A stretch of 64,000 nt of DNA, taken from Devriesea agamarum (GTDB taxonomy: Bacteria; Actinomycetota; Actinomycetes; Actinomycetales; Dermabacteraceae). The translations under genes and the position numbers were made by a program. The notes beneath the pieces were generated by a model, which worked only from the letters and a program-made list of their open reading frames with translations, was not told the origin of the DNA and did not search any database. The DNA is taken from positions 1,984,001 to 2,048,000 of the forward strand of contig NZ_LN849456.1 of NCBI RefSeq assembly GCF_900070355.1, read 5' to 3'. This document shows, one piece after another, positions 18,886 to 31,735 of this stretch (position 1 is the first letter of the stretch; each line of letters begins with the position of its first letter).

Positions 18886-19259
18886 GGCTGATCATCCGGT
18901 GAGCTGGGTACAAAGCGTCGAACGTACTTGGAGATGACGCTGGCAAGGCAATCCTCAACCTCATCTTGCAGTTCATTAAAGCTGAGGTCGGCGATTCCTG
19001 GCCGGGTGCGGACAACGAGGCCGCTGCTGCTGGGAAGCTGAGGGAGGTGGTGGGTCATGATGTGCCGCAACCGCCGACGCACAAGGTTTCGTCGGACAGC
19101 TGTGCCGATTTTCTTGGACACGACGAAACCCACGAGGGGACTCTCGCCGCCGGGTAGGGGCGACAGATGAATCACCACGTGGGTTCGTGCACTTCGTACT
19201 CCGGTGCGGGAGATGAGACGGAAGTCTTCCCCTCGCCGCAGCCGGTGACAGGCCTTCAC
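18882..19259 (-). CDS. rnpA: Ribonuclease P protein component
   Basis: The RNase P protein subunit helps the catalytic RNA mature tRNA 5' ends. GTG 19259 gives 125 residues. The family signature [20 protein letters not shown] is visible, with an N-terminal [15 protein letters not shown]. It lies 46 bp after rpmH and is coupled to yidD. Confidence 0.95.
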   Translation of the reverse strand: MKACHRLRRGEDFRLISRTGVRSARTHVVIHLSPLPGGESPLVGFVVSKKIGTAVRRNLVRRRLRHIMTHHLPQLPSSSGLVVRTRPGIADLSFNELQDEVEDCLASVISKYVRRFVPSSPDDQP

Positions 19260-19305
19260 AACCGGCGCGTGCCGACTGGGTCAGACACCACGACCCTGGC
19301 CTGGC

Positions 19306-19443
19306 TCATGCCGAGAGTTCGGAGCGCCCTTTGCGACGGCGAGCGTTGAGGATCGCGCGGCCAGCGCGAGTGCGCATCCGCAGACGGAAACCGTGCTTCT
19401 TGGCGCGCCGGCGGTTGTTCGGCTGGAAAGTCCGCTTGGTCAT
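19306..19443 (-). CDS. rpmH: 50S ribosomal protein L34
   Basis: A 45-residue basic protein begins [20 protein letters not shown] and contains the L34 block [19 protein letters not shown], ending SELSA. A ribosome site (AGGAG) lies upstream. It heads the leftward operon and faces dnaA across the origin region. Confidence 0.97.
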   Translation of the reverse strand: MTKRTFQPNNRRRAKKHGFRLRMRTRAGRAILNARRRKGRSELSA

Positions 19444-19888
19444 GTCGTTCTCCTGGTGAAAGGACTGGACGTCTTAGGGGTGCTGAGCTGGTCCGGGTTG
19501 AGCCCCTAGGCGCATTCTCCGGTCGCCTACAGCACAGACTTGTCCACGATACGCACCGTCTCCCGACCGGTCAATTGCAATGGTGCAGGTCAGACGGTTT
19601 GTGGTCGGTATCTCATGTGGATCTGTCCCACATCAGCCCGCTCTGTAGGCCGATCACTCATCCACAGTTTTCACATTCAACAAAATCGCTCTGATCACTG
19701 GTCTTAGCTGCGACGGACAGGAATCGGCGGTTGTTTATCCCCAAAAGCTATCCCCATATGAGTGTCATAAGCCTCTGCCCTGAGGGGTCTGTGACCTGTG
19801 GTCCCGTCCATTTAAACGCCGTCAGCTTCACAGGTGTGAAACTATGTGGATAACTAAGTGGACATCGCACCTGCCGACGGAAGACGAG
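19444..19888. promoter_or_regulatory. rpmH-dnaA divergent region with DnaA boxes
   Basis: This is the promoter region for both rpmH (leftward) and dnaA (rightward). It includes one perfect DnaA box, TGTGGATAA (19845-19853), and near-matches TTGTCCACG (19540-19548), TCATCCACA (19658-19666) and TTATCCCCA (19735-19743). A palindrome TTCACA-GG-TGTGAA (19827-19840) lies just before the dnaA start region. DnaA boxes here fit autoregulation of dnaA and a bipartite origin. Confidence 0.7.
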
Positions 19889-21517
19889 ATGACGACGGAT
19901 ACCTCTGACCCAGATGAGACGTGGACCCGGTGTCTCACCCGCTTGCGCCAGGACGACCGAATCTCCGAGCGCGCGATGGCCTACCTGACGTTCTCCCGCT
20001 TGATGGGCTTCTTCGGTGACACAGCATTGATCGCTGTTCCCGCCGAATATGCCAAAGACCTGCTAGAACAGCGAATCCCCGAGGTGATGAGGGAAGTTCT
20101 TTCGCAGGTTCGTGAACGGGAGACGTCCTTCGCTGTCACCATTGATAAGAACCTCTTGGAGGGCGGAGACGACAACGACGGAATGCCTCATCGAGGGGCT
20201 TCCGCCGCACGTTCGTCGGAGCCACAGCGGCCCGCTGTTACTCCCACACCACCGCCGAGCCCCACTGTGGATAACGCTGTGGATGACATGCCGATAACTG
20301 CGCGGCCCATCCCGTCTCAGCATGGCGTGAGTGCTGGTGATAGAACCTCCGCACCGGTCATGCCGACTGTGCATTCAGATATCCCCGTCCGCCCACATCT
20401 GGATCGTCCGCGCACCGATGCCATGCCTGCGACGCCACCGGCAGAGGACGGTGGGTCCACTCTCGGATCGCAATCCCGACTAAACTCAAAATACACTTTC
20501 GACACATTTGTGATCGGTGCATCAAATCGCTTTGCTCAAGCCGCAGCCTCGGCAGTGGCCGAAATGCCTGCTAAGGCCTATAACCCTCTATTTATCTATG
20601 GCGGATCCGGGCTTGGAAAAACGCACCTGCTGCATGCGGTCGGACACTACGCAACCTCGCTGTTCCCGGGCATCGAAGTGCGCTATGTGAACTCCGAAGA
20701 ATTCACCAATGACTTCATCAACTCCGTGCAGTCCGGCCAGTTCGGTAAAGCGCAAGAGTTCCATAAGCGGTACCGCGATATCGACATCCTGTTGATCGAC
20801 GATATCCAGTTCCTTCAGCGTGCCCCGGAAACGATGGAAGCCTTCTTCCATACGTTCAACACGCTGCACAACGAGAACAAGCAGATCGTCATCACCTCCG
20901 ACCTCCCCCCGAAGCAGCTCGGAGGTTTTGAGGACCGGATGCGTTCCCGGTTCGAGATGGGGCTGATGACGGATGTGCAACCACCCGACCTCGAAACCCG
21001 AATCGCGATTTTGCGGAAAAAGGTGGAGATGGAAGGAAACCAGGAAGTTCCCCGCGACGTCCTGGAATACATCGCATCCAGAATCTCCACCAATATTCGC
21101 GAACTGGAAGGCGCGCTGATCCGCGTACAGGCGCTACATTCCCTGTCGCGCCAGCCGATGGATGTTTCGCTCGCAGAATCCGTGATGAAAGATCTTCTCG
21201 CCAATGAAGATGCCGGCGAAGTGACCGCGACGGACATCCTGGCACAGACCGCCGCATACTTTGGTCTGAGCGTGGAACAGTTGCAGGGAACCGCCCGCAC
21301 CCGCGTGCTAGTTACCGCTCGTCAGATCGCCATGTATTTGTGTCGCGAACTGACGGACCTGCCTTTGATCCGGATCGGCCAGGAGTTCGGTGGGCGTGAC
21401 CACACCACAGTGATTCACGCGAACAAGAAGATTTCGCAGCTCATGAAGGAGCGCCGCGCGATTTTCAACCAGGTCACGGAACTTACGGCCCGGATCAAGA
21501 ACGGCAGCGGACGCTAA
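19889..21517 (+). CDS. dnaA: Chromosomal replication initiator DnaA
   Basis: DnaA is the AAA+ initiator that binds DnaA boxes and melts oriC. The start is placed at ATG 19889 ([16 protein letters not shown]) because GGAAG lies just before it; ATG 19844 is in frame but overlaps a DnaA box and would add 15 residues. Domain I is at residues 1-90 and the variable Pro-rich domain II at about 90-205. The AAA+ domain has the Walker [16 protein letters not shown] and the Walker [11 protein letters not shown]. The C-terminal DNA-binding domain contains the DnaA signature [16 protein letters not shown]. The 542 residues are normal for actinobacteria. Confidence 0.97.
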   Translation: MTTDTSDPDETWTRCLTRLRQDDRISERAMAYLTFSRLMGFFGDTALIAVPAEYAKDLLEQRIPEVMREVLSQVRERETSFAVTIDKNLLEGGDDNDGMPHRGASAARSSEPQRPAVTPTPPPSPTVDNAVDDMPITARPIPSQHGVSAGDRTSAPVMPTVHSDIPVRPHLDRPRTDAMPATPPAEDGGSTLGSQSRLNSKYTFDTFVIGASNRFAQAAASAVAEMPAKAYNPLFIYGGSGLGKTHLLHAVGHYATSLFPGIEVRYVNSEEFTNDFINSVQSGQFGKAQEFHKRYRDIDILLIDDIQFLQRAPETMEAFFHTFNTLHNENKQIVITSDLPPKQLGGFEDRMRSRFEMGLMTDVQPPDLETRIAILRKKVEMEGNQEVPRDVLEYIASRISTNIRELEGALIRVQALHSLSRQPMDVSLAESVMKDLLANEDAGEVTATDILAQTAAYFGLSVEQLQGTARTRVLVTARQIAMYLCRELTDLPLIRIGQEFGGRDHTTVIHANKKISQLMKERRAIFNQVTELTARIKNGSGR

Positions 21518-22177
21518 CTGGGAGAGAACCTGCGTGGGGCACCGGCTCTACCCCAGATACCGGCACGGAACGTCACCTGGATCAGGTACGTCGCTGTATG
21601 CGACGCAGATCACGGTAAAAGCGCACTACGGAATGACATCCCACGTCAGAGACGTTTATCCCCACTGTGGATAATTCTGTGGACAATGTGGAGCAAGGAA
21701 TTGTTGTCGCAGGAACCGAATGACAGCAATGTGAACAGCGTTCAAACGGCTCGGTGAAGCATCCACAGGGTATCCACGAAACCCACCGGAGAATCCACGA
21801 TCGGTGCACGGGCCCGTTAGGGCCTGTGATCAGGGAAAACATGTGTTTTCCACAGGATCAACAGCCGTTAATAAGCTGTATTTCTTTCTATAGCCGATCA
21901 GATGTGGATGACGAGCAGTGCTGCGCCAAGCTCGCGAAAAGGCTCGGACGGGTCCTCACATGGGCAGACCATGACCGCGCAGGCGAGACTCCGGCTAAGG
22001 TGGAGTTCCCGGTAATGCACAGCTGATGCGCACGTGAGATGCAGATCCTCAGACCACACCAGCGCGCAAACCGGGCCAGGACAGCACATTTGGTCTGAAG
22101 ACCTGACCAGATAAAGCCCTATTTTGCCTGAATATGACCGAAAAACACTCGATGACAACGTGAAGGAAGTGGCGACG
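21518..22177. other. oriC: Putative replication origin oriC (dnaA-dnaN intergenic)
   Basis: This 660-bp gene-free interval contains perfect DnaA boxes TGTGGATAA (21666-21674) and TGTGGACAA (21678-21686), adjacent near-matches TTATCCCCA (21656-21664) and TGTGGAGCA (21687-21695), and further one-mismatch boxes TTTTCCACA (21846-21854) and TGTGGATGA (21903-21911). An AT-rich stretch near 21863-21900 could be the unwinding element. Actinobacterial origins usually lie here. Confidence 0.85.
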
Positions 22178-23302
22178 GTGAAGTTCCACCTCGACCGCGG
22201 CGCGCTCAATGACGCCGTCTCCTGGGCCACCCGAACCCTCCCGGTGCGGCCCGCAATGCCGATCCTGCAGGGTGTGCGAATTGTGGCCGACACTGCTGGT
22301 GAACTGCAGCTTTCCACCTTCGACTACGAAGTCAGCGCCCAGATTCGCGTTCCGGCGCAGGTCGATGATCCGGGAGAGGTCCTGGTGCAGGGCCGAATGC
22401 TCGCAGAAATCGCCCGCGCCCTACCCAACAAGGATGTGCAGGTTCATCTCGAAGGCACCAAACTGCAACTGCGCTGCGGATCAGCCCGGTTCGCCCTGGC
22501 CATCATGCCGGTAGAGGAATACCCGCAACTGCCCACCATGCCCGAAAAAACCGGATCGGTTCCCGCCGAGCTATTTGCTGAAGCCATCGGTCAGGTAACC
22601 ATCGCCGCCTCCAAAGACGACACCCTGCCGCTTTTGACCGGTGTACGAATCGAGATCGAGGGCGAGAAGATCACCATGATGGCGACCGACCGCTACCGAC
22701 TCGCCATGCGTGAGTTCACCTGGAATCCGAATTCACCCTCACTCAACGCCACCGCCCTGGTGCGCGGACGCACCCTGCACGAGGTCGCGCGGTCGCTAGC
22801 CACCGGCGGCACCGTGGATCTCGCCCTGTCAGAAGGTAGTAGCCACCAGCTCATCGGATTCGAGTGCGGGGGACGCCGGACCACATCGACGCTGGTCGAT
22901 GGCGATTATCCGCCGGTGCGTCGACTCTTCCCGGAAACGGTTCCGATCTCCGCGGTCGTGGCAACCCAGCCGTTAATCGAAGCTGTGAAGCGCGTGTCCC
23001 TGGTCGCCGAACGCAACACCCCGGTGCGTCTGACATTCACCGAAGGCCAGGTGGCGCTGGAAGCAGGAGCCGGTGATGATGCGCAGGCCTCCGAGGTTTT
23101 AGAAGCGCAACTCGAAGGCGATGACATCGTGGTGGGCTACAACTCCGGCTATCTCCTCGACGGACTCGGGGCACTTGGCACAGACTTCGCGCGACTCTCG
23201 TTCACCGACTCGATCAAGGCATCGGTTCTGACCGGCCAGGAGAGCCTGGAAGGCGATCTCGATGAGAGCTACCGCTACCTGATCATGCCGATGCGGATCT
23301 GA
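22178..23302 (+). CDS. dnaN: DNA polymerase III beta subunit (sliding clamp)
   Basis: DnaN is the ring-shaped processivity clamp. GTG 22178 is preferred: GGAAG lies 8 bp upstream and the product then begins VKFHLDRGALNDAVSWATR, as in relatives. The frame is open further upstream to ATG 22124 without a ribosome site. The product has 374 residues with conserved RPAMPILQGVRI, PLLTGVRIEIEGEKITMMATDRYRLA and the ending YRYLIMPMRI. Confidence 0.97.
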   Translation: MKFHLDRGALNDAVSWATRTLPVRPAMPILQGVRIVADTAGELQLSTFDYEVSAQIRVPAQVDDPGEVLVQGRMLAEIARALPNKDVQVHLEGTKLQLRCGSARFALAIMPVEEYPQLPTMPEKTGSVPAELFAEAIGQVTIAASKDDTLPLLTGVRIEIEGEKITMMATDRYRLAMREFTWNPNSPSLNATALVRGRTLHEVARSLATGGTVDLALSEGSSHQLIGFECGGRRTTSTLVDGDYPPVRRLFPETVPISAVVATQPLIEAVKRVSLVAERNTPVRLTFTEGQVALEAGAGDDAQASEVLEAQLEGDDIVVGYNSGYLLDGLGALGTDFARLSFTDSIKASVLTGQESLEGDLDESYRYLIMPMRI

Positions 23303-23331
23303 CACACCAGGTTGTCGCCCACCTCACGGTC

Positions 23332-24645
23332 ATGGAACTTACGTCGTTAGACCTCACCGACTATCGGTCCTACGAGCACCTTGGCCTTCGGTTGTCCCCG
23401 GGGGTGACGGTGTTTGTGGGACCGAATGGCCAGGGCAAAACAAATATCGTCGAATCCCTGTGGTACCTGGCCACTTTGTCCTCACATCGGGTATCCCACG
23501 ACGCCGCTTTAGTACACCGTGGCAAAGCGCAAGCCATTGTGCGAGCCGGTTTCCTACGCGCCGGCCGTGCGGTACAGGTCGACCTGCAAATCGCCACCAG
23601 CGGCTCGAATCGGGCCCGGTTGCAGGGCCGGTCACTAGCCAGGCTGCGTGATCTGCTCGGGCAGGTGCGCTGTGTGCTCTTTGCCCCCGAAGACCTGGGG
23701 CTGGTGAAAGGGGACCCTGACGGTCGGAGACGGTTCTTAGATGAACTTTTGTTCACCATCGCACCTCGATTCGCCGCGGTAAAAGCTGATTACGACCGGG
23801 TCCTCAAACAGCGTGCGAGCCTGTTAAAACAGATGCGGTCGATGCGTCGAGGAGCGCACGGGAAAACTGTGGGAGGGCTGGATCCTCAGGAAGCTGCGGA
23901 ATCGACACTGACGGTGTGGGATGAGCAGCTTGCCCGCACCGGTGCTGAACTCATCCGCGCCCGGCTTCACCTCACCAACCGCCTGAGGCCCCACATGCGC
24001 TACTCCTATCTGCGGGTCTCATCCGATGCCGCAGCCGAAAGCGCACTCGCCCTGGGGCCCGCTGATCGCGGCGAGGTTCAGTGTCCGGCCGATATCGGCT
24101 ATCGCTCTGCCGCCTGGGATACGACCCTGGATGAGCGTCGAGAAAACCTCCCCGACCAGCGGCCTCTTCCATCCCTGCGGGAGGTGCACGACGCGATACT
24201 TACCGAAATTCAGCGCCGCCGCGAGGATGAGATCGAGCGCGGTGTGTGCCTAGTCGGACCACATCGCGACGACCTGGACATTACCCTCGGGGAGTTTCCC
24301 GCCAAGGGATATGCCAGCCACGGTGAATCCTGGTCGCTCGCACTCGCGTTGCGGCTCGGAGCGTTCGATTTGCTGCGGATTGAAGAGGGCGAGGTCGGAG
24401 ATGGGGAACCGATTTTGATTCTCGACGATGTGTTCGCGGAATTAGATATGCACCGTCGAGAACGGCTGGGCCGGATCATTCAGGATGCTCATCAGGTTCT
24501 GGTCACCACCGCCAATGACGCGGACATCCCACAGTCACTGTCTGGTGGCCAGCTGCACGTGGTTGAGGTGACCAAAGGCGCGGCAGTGCCGAGGCCGCCG
24601 GTACGCGGTGGCGCAGGTGGCGGTGAGATCGGCGGGGGCTGGTGA
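23332..24645 (+). CDS. recF: DNA replication and repair protein RecF
   Basis: RecF is an SMC-like ABC ATPase that helps load RecA at gaps. The 437 residues show the Walker A VGPNGQGKTNIVESL near residue 30, the family block RRRFLDELLF, and the C-terminal Walker B and signature region (DDVFAELDMHRRERLG). The Gly-rich last 20 residues are extra. It overlaps the next gene by 4 bp. Confidence 0.95.
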   Translation: MELTSLDLTDYRSYEHLGLRLSPGVTVFVGPNGQGKTNIVESLWYLATLSSHRVSHDAALVHRGKAQAIVRAGFLRAGRAVQVDLQIATSGSNRARLQGRSLARLRDLLGQVRCVLFAPEDLGLVKGDPDGRRRFLDELLFTIAPRFAAVKADYDRVLKQRASLLKQMRSMRRGAHGKTVGGLDPQEAAESTLTVWDEQLARTGAELIRARLHLTNRLRPHMRYSYLRVSSDAAAESALALGPADRGEVQCPADIGYRSAAWDTTLDERRENLPDQRPLPSLREVHDAILTEIQRRREDEIERGVCLVGPHRDDLDITLGEFPAKGYASHGESWSLALALRLGAFDLLRIEEGEVGDGEPILILDDVFAELDMHRRERLGRIIQDAHQVLVTTANDADIPQSLSGGQLHVVEVTKGAAVPRPPVRGGAGGGEIGGGW

Positions 24646-25226
24646 TCATGACAGAGCCATGGGATTCCGACTCCGAGGAACCTCAGGAGATCGAGGAACC
24701 CGATCCCCAGGAGTATTGCGGAGGCAGCGAATATGCTCGTCGGGCGCTTGGACAAGCTCGGGCGCGCGCCCGCGAACGCGGACTGTTCCCGACCAGCAAA
24801 AAAATGGTGGCTCGCGATGTGCGCGACCGTTCGACCAGCGCTCCCGGGTATTCCGGGGCGCGGCCGGACCCCCGCGACCCTCAGGGCATCGAATCCGTGC
24901 TCTCTCGGGTGCTCGGCGATCTCGGGTGGAGGGACGGTCTGGCAGTTGGTCGCGTGATGTCGGAGTGGGAGCGGATCGTCGGTGACCAGATTGCCGCTCA
25001 CTGCACGCCGGTCTCCTGCGACGACGGGGTGTTGGTGCTCAGCGCCAGTTCGTCGGCGTGGGCTACTCAGATGCGGTTGATTTCAAAGCAGCTGATTACT
25101 CGGATTCATGAAGAGGTCGGCCGGAACGTGGTGACCGAGGTGAAGGTGACCGGTCCGGCGGCCGCCACCTGGAAAAAAGGGCGACGGACCGTCACCTGGC
25201 GCGGCCCTCGCGATACCTACGGATAG
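24642..25226 (+). CDS. DUF721 family protein (DciA-like helicase loader candidate)
   Basis: GTG 24642 overlaps the recF stop (GTGA); ATG 24648 is an alternative. The 194-residue product has an acidic N-terminus, then the block RARARERGLFPTSKKM and a DUF721 domain (about 85-165) with VGDQIAAHCTPVSCDDGVLVL and ATQMRLISKQLI. DUF721 includes DciA, the helicase operator found in most bacteria lacking DnaC. The recF-gyrB location is standard in actinobacteria. Helicase loading is family knowledge, not shown here. Confidence 0.88.
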   Translation: MIMTEPWDSDSEEPQEIEEPDPQEYCGGSEYARRALGQARARARERGLFPTSKKMVARDVRDRSTSAPGYSGARPDPRDPQGIESVLSRVLGDLGWRDGLAVGRVMSEWERIVGDQIAAHCTPVSCDDGVLVLSASSSAWATQMRLISKQLITRIHEEVGRNVVTEVKVTGPAAATWKKGRRTVTWRGPRDTYG

Positions 25227-25561
25227 GTGTGAGGGCCAGTCACCGGCACGGAATGTTGACGAACGGAGGGCTTCTGTCCGTTTCCTCGAGGGTGCGTTAT
25301 GTGCTATGTATGGCGCGGCCCATAAACCGACTAAAGACCCACCGTATGTATCCCTCCTCGCGGATGCGGTTATGAAGCCGTCTCAGGCGCCCTGGCGGCC
25401 CGTATACCCGGTCTTGAGAGATGTCCGACCCTCATATGCAGCGTAGGTACCCGCGTGTCCGGTAGAATCGTGAAGGTTCGGTATCCCACGGTGGAGTGCC
25501 GACTGTATGCCCCGCCCGGGGAGAACCCGGAAACCGTCGGCCATAAGGAGCGGACCCCTTC
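25227..25561 (+). promoter_or_regulatory. gyrB leader and promoter region
   Basis: This 335-bp gene-free interval precedes gyrB. A possible -10 hexamer TAGAAT lies at 25463-25468, but I see no strong -35. AAGGAG lies 11 bp before the gyrB GTG. Confidence 0.45.
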
Positions 25562-27619
<2,058 letters not shown>

Positions 27620-27693
27620 CCTGATCACAGATCTCGCAGATATCAGGCCCACGTTCCTCATAGTCGACGTCCTTACACGCTGGAAGGCACACC

Positions 27694-30486
27694 ATGAACG
27701 ACCAGAACACCCCGTCGGGTAGCGGCCCTGCCCCCGACTCCGAGGCCAGTCGCATCGTGCCAGACGCGGCGGCATCCTCCGCCGATTCGGCGGCCTCACA
27801 GCAGGCTGCCCGAGCACACACAGGCGCTGACGCCGCGCTCCCGGCCACGAGCACCGCCACCACCGTGGTGGAACCCGTCGATGAGGGCGACCACATTATG
27901 CAGGTCGACCTCAACCAGGAGATGCAGCACTCCTACCTGGACTACGCCATGAGCGTGATCGTCGGGCGTGCACTGCCGGAGGTGCGCGACGGTTTGAAAC
28001 CCGTGCACCGCCGCATCATTTACGCAATGTATGACGGTGGATACCGTCCTGACCGGTCGTTCTCTAAGTGCGCCAAAGTTGTCGGCGATGTGATGGGTAA
28101 CTATCACCCGCACGGCGATATGGCGATCTACGATGCGATGGTTCGCCTGGTCCAACCGTGGTCGCTGCGCTACCCGCTGATCCTCGGACAGGGTAACTTC
28201 GGTTCCCCGGGCGACGACGGCGCCGCAGCTCCTCGGTACACCGAATGCAAAATGGCGCCGCTCGCCCTCGAACTCGTCCGCGATATCGACCAGGACACCG
28301 TCGATATGCAGGACAACTACGACGGCACAGTTCAAGAACCCACTATTTTGCCGTCCCGGTTTCCGAACCTGCTCGTCAACGGCTCCGCAGGTATTGCCGT
28401 GGGTATGGCCACCAACATTCCCCCGCACAACCTGCGGGAAGTTGCCGAAGCCGTGCAGTGGCTGCTGACCAATTACGAAGCCACCAAAGAAGAACTGCTA
28501 GAGGCGTGCCTGGCCCGCATTAAAGGCCCCGATTTCCCCTCCGGCGCCACCATCCTCGGACGCAAAGGCATCGATGAGGCCTACCGCACCGGTCGCGGGT
28601 CCATCACCCAGCGCGCGGTGGTCTCCACCGAGGAGATTCAGGGCCGCATGTGCCTGGTGGTGACCGAACTTCCCTACCAGGTCAACCCGGACACCCTGGC
28701 ACGGAAAATCGCGGAAATGGTCAAGTTGGGCCGGATCCAAGGCATCGCCGATATCCGCGACGAAACCTCGGGACGCACCGGTCAGCGCCTGGTGCTGGTG
28801 CTCAAACGCGACGCCGTCGCCAAGGTGGTTCTCAACAACCTGTACAAGCACACCCAGCTGCAGGAAAACTTCTCTGCCAATATGCTTGCCCTGGTCAATG
28901 GGGTGCCCCGCACAATTAGCATCGACGTGTTCGTGCGCGAATGGAGCAAGCACCAGATCGATGTGATTGTGCGGCGGACGAGGTATCGTCTGCGCAAAGC
29001 TGAGGAACAGATTCACGTCTACCGCGGGTACTTAAAGGCTCTGGACCTGCTCGACGAGGTCATCGCCACCATCCGCCGCTCCCCGAACGCTGACGATGCC
29101 CGTGCAGCTTTGATCGAACTGCTGGACATCGACGAAATTCAGGCCAATGCGATTCTCGCCCTGCAGCTGCGGCGCCTGGCCGCCCTGGAACGGCAAAAGA
29201 TTATCGAAGAGCACGACCGGCTCGAAGCCATGATTAAGGAGTACCAGGCAATCCTGGCCTCCCCTGAACGCCAGCGCCAGATCGTCTCCGAGGAACTTGC
29301 CGAAATCGTCGATAAATACGGCGATGACCGGCGCACAGAGATTGTTCCCTTCGACGGCGACATGTCGATGGAAGACCTCATACCCGAAGAAGACGTCGTG
29401 GTCACCATTACCCGTGGCGGCTACGTGAAACGCACCCGCACCGACCAGTACCGGGCGCAAAAACGCGGCGGAAAAGGTGTACGCGGAGCCAGCCTGCGCA
29501 CCGACGACGTGGTCGAACACTTCTTCACCACCACCACCCACAATTGGCTGTTGTTCTTCACCAACCTGGGCCGGGTCTACCGGGCTAAAACCTACGAACT
29601 GCCCGAAGCGCCGCGCGATGCCAAGGGCCAGCACGTGGCAAACCTCCTCGCCTTCCAGCCCGACGAGCACATCGCCGAAGTCATGGAACTCAAGAGCTAT
29701 GACGACGCCGACTATCTCGTGCTCGCCACCCGGCGCGGCCTGGTGAAGAAAACCGCTCTAAATGCGTTCGACTCCAACCGATCCGGCGGGCTGATCGCGA
29801 TTAACCTGCGCGAAGTCGAAACGGAAAACGGCGAAGGCCAGAACGAAATACAGCGAGACGAACTGGTGGCGGCCTGTGCGGTCAGCGCCGAGGACCACCT
29901 GATCCTGGTCTCGCGCAACGGCCAATCCGTACGGTTCCCCGCCGCTGACGACGTGCTGCGCCCCATGGGCCGTGCCACCAGCGGCGTCACCGGGATGAAG
30001 TTCCGTGAAGGCGACGAACTACTAGCTATGGACGTGGCGCGCCCCGGCACGTTCGTATTTACCGTGACCGACGGCGGGTTCGCCAAGCGCACCTCCATCG
30101 ACGAATACCGGGTCCAAGGCCGAGGAGGCCTCGGCATCAAAGTTGCGAAACTTCCAGATGACCGCGGGCACCTCGTCGGTGCGCTGGTGGTGGAAGAAGG
30201 CGACGAAGTTCTGGTCGTGATGGAAAAAGGCAAGGTTGTGCGCTCCAGCGTGGACGGTGTGCCCGCCAAGGGCCGCGACACCATGGGCGTCGTCTTCGCC
30301 AAACCCGACAAGGGCGACCGGATTATCGCTGTGGCTGGTAATTCTGAGACCGAAGATGAGCTAGATGAGCTGAGTGCTGGCGACGGTGAGACGCCATCCC
30401 TGCCCGATGAGCAGGCAGATGCTCTAGGCTCTGATGAACACGACGCCCGGGAAAACCAGGCGCCGTCGAGTGACGACGAGGAGTAA
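27694..30486 (+). CDS. gyrA: DNA gyrase subunit A
   Basis: GyrA is the DNA cleavage and rejoining subunit. ATG 27694 follows GGAAGG. An Ala/Ser-rich tail of about 65 residues precedes the conserved [18 protein letters not shown]. The active-site Tyr is in [10 protein letters not shown], and the DNA-wrapping GyrA box reads QKRGGKG. The quinolone-contact segment reads [15 protein letters not shown]: Met143 (codon 28120-28122) stands where E. coli has Ser83, an unusual residue, while the Asp equivalent to Asp87 is kept. The acidic C-terminal tail is common. The gene forms an operon with gyrB and the DUF3566 gene. Confidence 0.97.
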   Translation: MNDQNTPSGSGPAPDSEASRIVPDAAASSADSAASQQAARAHTGADAALPATSTATTVVEPVDEGDHIMQVDLNQEMQHSYLDYAMSVIVGRALPEVRDGLKPVHRRIIYAMYDGGYRPDRSFSKCAKVVGDVMGNYHPHGDMAIYDAMVRLVQPWSLRYPLILGQGNFGSPGDDGAAAPRYTECKMAPLALELVRDIDQDTVDMQDNYDGTVQEPTILPSRFPNLLVNGSAGIAVGMATNIPPHNLREVAEAVQWLLTNYEATKEELLEACLARIKGPDFPSGATILGRKGIDEAYRTGRGSITQRAVVSTEEIQGRMCLVVTELPYQVNPDTLARKIAEMVKLGRIQGIADIRDETSGRTGQRLVLVLKRDAVAKVVLNNLYKHTQLQENFSANMLALVNGVPRTISIDVFVREWSKHQIDVIVRRTRYRLRKAEEQIHVYRGYLKALDLLDEVIATIRRSPNADDARAALIELLDIDEIQANAILALQLRRLAALERQKIIEEHDRLEAMIKEYQAILASPERQRQIVSEELAEIVDKYGDDRRTEIVPFDGDMSMEDLIPEEDVVVTITRGGYVKRTRTDQYRAQKRGGKGVRGASLRTDDVVEHFFTTTTHNWLLFFTNLGRVYRAKTYELPEAPRDAKGQHVANLLAFQPDEHIAEVMELKSYDDADYLVLATRRGLVKKTALNAFDSNRSGGLIAINLREVETENGEGQNEIQRDELVAACAVSAEDHLILVSRNGQSVRFPAADDVLRPMGRATSGVTGMKFREGDELLAMDVARPGTFVFTVTDGGFAKRTSIDEYRVQGRGGLGIKVAKLPDDRGHLVGALVVEEGDEVLVVMEKGKVVRSSVDGVPAKGRDTMGVVFAKPDKGDRIIAVAGNSETEDELDELSAGDGETPSLPDEQADALGSDEHDARENQAPSSDDEE

Positions 30487-30489
30487 CCC

Positions 30490-31089
30490 GTGCCCGAGTC
30501 CGTGCCCGCTAAGGACACCCGAAAGACGTTGACCTTCACCGAGGAGGGATCCTCGGGTAGCTCGCGCACCGGTGGTGCGGTCCGCTCCGGCGCTTCTGTG
30601 CCTGCGAACACTGCCGGTGCCGCTAAGGCTGCCGGTGCCACCGGCCCCTCTGCTGACGGGGCTGCATCGGGCGCCGAGACCACTGGTGGCGCTAATGCCA
30701 CGAAGAAGTCCGGTGCCCAAGCTGTTCCATCCCCGCGCAGAGTCCGCTTGACGCTATCCAGGATTGACCCCTGGTCAGTGATGAAACTGTCGTTCCTAGT
30801 GGCCGTGGCTTTTGGGGTTGCGACCGTCATCTGCACAGCCATTCTCTGGGGCGTGATCGATCAGATGTCGCTGTGGGACAAGCTTCAGGCCCTCGGCGCG
30901 TCGATGAACGACAACAAGCCGTTGCCGCTGTTTGAGTACTTCCAGTTCACCAAGGTCATTAGCTATTCGATCGTGGTCTCGGTGCTCAATGTCGCGGTGA
31001 TTACCGCACTCGGAACCCTGGTCGCATTCCTCTACAACATCGTGGCGGCTCTGCTCGGCGGTCTGAAACTCACCTTCACCGACGACTGA
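30490..31089 (+). CDS. DUF3566 membrane protein
   Basis: GTG 30490 follows an AGGAG site 3 bp after the gyrA stop. The 199 residues comprise an N-terminal Ala/Gly/Ser/Thr-rich half (1-80), then the DUF3566 core starting VRLTLSRIDPWSVMKLSFL with two TM helices, ending AALLGGLKLTFTDD. DUF3566 proteins are actinobacterial and almost always follow gyrA; their function is not established. Confidence 0.9.
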   Translation: MPESVPAKDTRKTLTFTEEGSSGSSRTGGAVRSGASVPANTAGAAKAAGATGPSADGAASGAETTGGANATKKSGAQAVPSPRRVRLTLSRIDPWSVMKLSFLVAVAFGVATVICTAILWGVIDQMSLWDKLQALGASMNDNKPLPLFEYFQFTKVISYSIVVSVLNVAVITALGTLVAFLYNIVAALLGGLKLTFTDD

Positions 31090-31344
31090 GCGTGACGGAA
31101 AGCCAGCTACGCGAGTGGGTGATGGTCGACGCCAGTTGACCGGCTTTTCGGGGCGTATGACGGTTGGTGCCAGGGGTGAGGTGATGCCGAGCAGATGAGG
31201 GCACCGGGTGACAGACCGTCGCGGGTAGAGATACGTTTATCTGGTGTGACCTCGCGTACAAGCGCCCGCTCTGAGTGGACTCAGCGGCCAGCGCTCGGCT
31301 ACGGTAGAGCGTCGGCGGATGAAGAAACTGAAACATCCACCAAC

Positions 31345-31418
31345 GGGCCTATAGCTCAGTCGGTTAGAGCGCTGTCCTGATAAGACAGAGGTCACTGGTT
31401 CAAGTCCAGTTAGGCCCA
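31345..31418 (+). tRNA. tRNA-Ile (GAU)
   Basis: The acceptor GGGCCTA pairs with TAGGCCC. The anticodon stem-loop CTGTC-CTGATAA-GACAG reads GAT. The T-arm GGTTCAAGTCC is present. The 3' CCA is not encoded (discriminator A, then CTC). Location after gyrA is standard. Confidence 0.97.
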
Positions 31419-31444
31419 CTCACGAGGATTGTTAGGGGAGATTC

Positions 31445-31621
31445 ATGAAGTTCCTGAAGACCACCCTCGCACTGACCATCGCGGTCGGTGCCGGCCTCAT
31501 GATATGGCGAAAAATCGAATCGGACCGATACGAAGAAGACCTCTGGGCCGAAGCAGAGCGCTTCCCCGAGGAATCCTTCGACCCGGTACCTACCCGGATC
31601 GATATTCCGAAGAACTCCTGA
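31445..31621 (+). CDS. DLW-39 family small protein
   Basis: A 58-residue protein begins MKFLKTTLALTIAVGAGLMI, with one N-terminal hydrophobic helix and the hallmark EEDLWAEA. A GGGGAG ribosome site precedes the ATG. DLW-39 proteins are tiny actinobacterial proteins found near gyrA and these tRNAs; function unknown. The gene is shorter than typical annotation cutoffs. Confidence 0.88.
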   Translation: MKFLKTTLALTIAVGAGLMIWRKIESDRYEEDLWAEAERFPEESFDPVPTRIDIPKNS

Positions 31622-31649
31622 CGTACCTCCGGCGCTAGCCGGAGATCTC

Positions 31650-31725
31650 GGGGCCTTGGCGCAATTGGTAGCGCACCTGCTTTGCAAGCAGGGGGTTACG
31701 GGTTCGAGTCCCGTAGGCTCCACCA
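31650..31725 (+). tRNA. tRNA-Ala (UGC)
   Basis: The acceptor GGGGCCT pairs with AGGCTCC (one G-U pair). The anticodon stem-loop CCTGC-TTTGCAA-GCAGG reads TGC. The T-arm GGGTTCGAGTCCC is present and the 3' CCA is encoded, unlike the neighbouring tRNA-Ile. Confidence 0.97.
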
Positions 31726-31735
31726 AACATGTATG

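Noticed and set aside
19844-19846. ATG 19844 as dnaA start
   Set aside because: It overlaps a perfect DnaA box and lacks a ribosome site; ATG 19889 has GGAAG upstream.
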